Source: Nitrosomonas eutropha
GTDB taxonomy: Bacteria; Pseudomonadota; Gammaproteobacteria; Burkholderiales; Nitrosomonadaceae
Assembly (NCBI GenBank): GCA_014584635.1
Contig: JACTML010000013.1
Span: forward strand, 1 to 8,144
DNA length: 8,144 nucleotides
Direction of reading: 5' to 3'
Of this stretch, positions 7,249 to 8,144 are shown piece by piece. The stretch's first letter is position 1. Each line of letters opens with the position of its first letter. The notes under the pieces are model-generated. The model saw only the letters and a program-made list of their open reading frames with translations. It was not told where the DNA came from and searched no databases. Position numbers and translations under genes: made by a program.

Positions 7249-7301
7249 TGTTTGCTATTTCTATAATTTTTCTACCATTAAGAATCTGCAACTGTTTGTG
7301 A
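7248..7301 (+). CDS. Possible 17-residue leader peptide before the phosphatase
   Basis: The ATG at 7248 overlaps the desaturase stop (TAATG) and opens 17 codons ending with TGA at 7299-7301. That stop overlaps the proposed GTG start at 7298 (GTGA), the classical layout of translational coupling. The peptide is hydrophobic with three cysteine/arginine-type residues near its end. AAGG at 7241-7244 is only 3 bases from the ATG. The geometry is neat, but an ORF this short can occur by chance; its function would be to carry ribosomes across the 49-base gap. Confidence 0.25.
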   Translation: MFAISIIFLPLRICNCL

Positions 7302-8008
7302 GCAAGGGACAGGAATTAACCAGGCTGGTGTTGCTGCGTCATGGGAAAAGTGTCTGGAATAAGGATAGACACTTTACCGGCTGGAGTGACATCGCGCTAA
7401 GTTTGCAAGGTGAAGAAGAAGCACAAAAGGCCGGGCGATCGCTCATGCGAGCGGGCTTTACTTTTGATGCCTGTTACAGCTCCGAGCTGAAGCGTGCTCG
7501 GGATACACTTGCCCATGTGCAAAGCGTAATGGGTTTGAACTATCTTCCAGTTCATCGAAGCTGGCGATTGAACGAACGACACTATGGTGCGCTGGAAGGT
7601 ATGCGTCCTTGGGCTGCCATACGTAAATTTGGTATCTGGCCGGTGTTGAAAACCCAACTCTATTTTGATGCGATACCGCCATTACTCAAAGCGGATGATC
7701 TTCGTGCACCAGCAAATCAGCAACGCTATGCAGCCGTTGATCATTCCCGGCTTCCTCTTGCTGAGAGCCTGCAACAGGTACTGGAACGTGTACAACCGTT
7801 TTTGCAGAAAACTATCCTGCCGGAAGTCCGGCAGGGAAAACGATTGCTGATTGTTTCACACAAAGGGATTTTAAGAACGCTGATTATGCAGCTGGAAGGG
7901 CTGACCAGTGCACAGGCAATGCGCCTGTCAGTTACAACCGGCCAGCCGCTTTGTTATGAGCTGGATCGTTCATTTAACCCGGTTAACCGCTATTATTTAC
8001 CAGGCTGA
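7298..8008 (+). CDS. Histidine phosphatase, phosphoglycerate-mutase (GpmA)-like with altered substrate pocket
   Basis: This 236-residue protein is clearly homologous to cofactor-dependent phosphoglycerate mutase (GpmA). It has LLRHGKSVWN with the phospho-accepting His15, FTGWSDIALS, Arg66, LNERHYGALEG with the acid/base Glu93, and SHKGILRTL with His188. The C-terminus TGQPLCYELD ... NRYYLPG also follows GpmA. Two places depart from it. The segment aligned to the substrate-binding Arg-Arg pair of GpmA (WRRGF in E. coli) reads TQLYF here, and the usual HGNSLR reads HKGILR. The catalytic machinery for phosphohistidine chemistry is thus intact, while recognition of phosphoglycerate is doubtful. 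The start GTG 7298 gives a normal N-terminus; the in-frame TTG at 7217 would add 27 residues of non-family sequence overlapping the desaturase. It ends the five-gene run. Annotation pipelines would probably call it gpmA; a phosphatase for another phosphoester is at least as likely. Confidence 0.83.
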   Translation: MSKGQELTRLVLLRHGKSVWNKDRHFTGWSDIALSLQGEEEAQKAGRSLMRAGFTFDACYSSELKRARDTLAHVQSVMGLNYLPVHRSWRLNERHYGALEGMRPWAAIRKFGIWPVLKTQLYFDAIPPLLKADDLRAPANQQRYAAVDHSRLPLAESLQQVLERVQPFLQKTILPEVRQGKRLLIVSHKGILRTLIMQLEGLTSAQAMRLSVTTGQPLCYELDRSFNPVNRYYLPG

Positions 8009-8016
8009 GAGCTGAA

Positions 8017-8038
8017 GATTTAAGGCAGGCCTTTAATC
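8017..8038. repeat. Imperfect inverted repeat after the last gene
   Basis: GATTTAAGG (8017-8025) and CCTTTAATC (8030-8038) pair over 9 bases with one mismatch around the 4-base loop CAGG. It begins 8 bases after the stop codon at 8008. No T run follows on either strand, so it is at most a weak terminator or an mRNA-end stabilising hairpin. If the minus-strand frame to its right is real, it would sit between convergent genes. Confidence 0.35.
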
Positions 8039-8047
8039 AGTAAATGG

Positions 8048-8144
8048 TTATTTATCGTCCCGGTCTGTCTGATTGCTGGTGATACCGGAAAAGACGCCGG
8101 TTGAAATTTTATATAAAAGGTCTGCAGTCATTTGCGTGAGTTTT
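8048..8144 (-). CDS. Possible C-terminal end of a convergent gene (partial)
   Basis: Reading the minus strand from the right edge, one frame is open for 31 codons from 8143 to a TAA at 8050-8048. The end of the protein would read DLLYKISTGVFSG, followed by a short polar, Asp-rich tail. The other two minus frames close within 12 codons. I do not recognise the protein. An internal ATG at 8131-8129 could alternatively start a 27-residue peptide. An open frame this short is not statistically compelling; the plausible residue mix and the convergent position are the only support. Confidence 0.25.
   Translation of the reverse strand, partial: KLTQMTADLLYKISTGVFSGITSNQTDRDDK

Noticed and set aside
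7217..7297. TTG start giving a 263-residue phosphatase that overlaps the desaturase gene
   Set aside because: The 27 extra residues have no counterpart in GpmA-like proteins and are coded by AT-rich gap sequence; GTG 7298 gives the expected N-terminus.
8084..8110. ACCGG ... CCGGT hairpin followed by an AT-rich stretch near the right end
   Set aside because: The stem is only 5 bp with an 8-base loop and there is no proper T run, so it is too weak to call a terminator.
1..8144. CRISPR arrays, tRNA or rRNA genes, insertion sequences, attachment sites
   Set aside because: No regularly spaced repeats, no cloverleaf-like or rRNA-like sequence, no transposase and no terminal inverted repeats were seen.

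Overview
The window carries seven genes, all on the + strand, in two blocks separated by the one sizeable non-coding gap (about 230 bases, 3483-3712). A possible end of an opposite-strand gene sits at the right edge. Moderate GC, the protein types and the weak-to-moderate Shine-Dalgarno signals point to a Gram-negative proteobacterium. A betaproteobacterium related to Nitrosomonas is my guess from general resemblance only; no marker gene here fixes the taxon.

Block 1 (25-3482) supplies nucleotide-activated uronic acids for a surface polysaccharide. It holds UDP-glucose 6-dehydrogenase (ugd), a UDP-glucuronate 4-epimerase, and a second nucleotide-sugar dehydrogenase of the TviB/WbpO type that should oxidise a UDP-N-acetylhexosamine. 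The genes are nearly contiguous (0 and 8 bases between them) and all catalytic residues are present. Together they would give UDP-GlcA, UDP-GalA and UDP-HexNAcA, the precursors of an acidic capsule, exopolysaccharide or O-antigen. No glycosyltransferase or export gene is in view, so the polymer itself cannot be named. A weak terminator-like structure overlaps the end of this block.

Block 2 (3713-8008) is a five-gene, same-strand run with gaps of 44, 15, 24 and about 49 bases, probably one operon. It encodes a NifS-like cysteine desulfurase, a LicC-like sugar/phospho-alcohol nucleotidyltransferase, a HIT-family nucleotide hydrolase/transferase, an integral-membrane fatty-acid-desaturase-type di-iron enzyme, and a phosphoglycerate-mutase-like histidine phosphatase. 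The last has its catalytic histidines but appears to have lost the arginine pair that binds phosphoglycerate. I know of no described pathway with this exact gene set. Cytidylyltransferase, HIT protein, membrane desaturase and phosphatase would fit the synthesis or remodelling of a lipid or an activated phospho-headgroup, but that is inference from context. It is the part of the window most worth a second look.

The right end (8009-8144) holds an imperfect inverted repeat and a short open frame on the minus strand running off the edge, which could be the C-terminus of a convergent gene.
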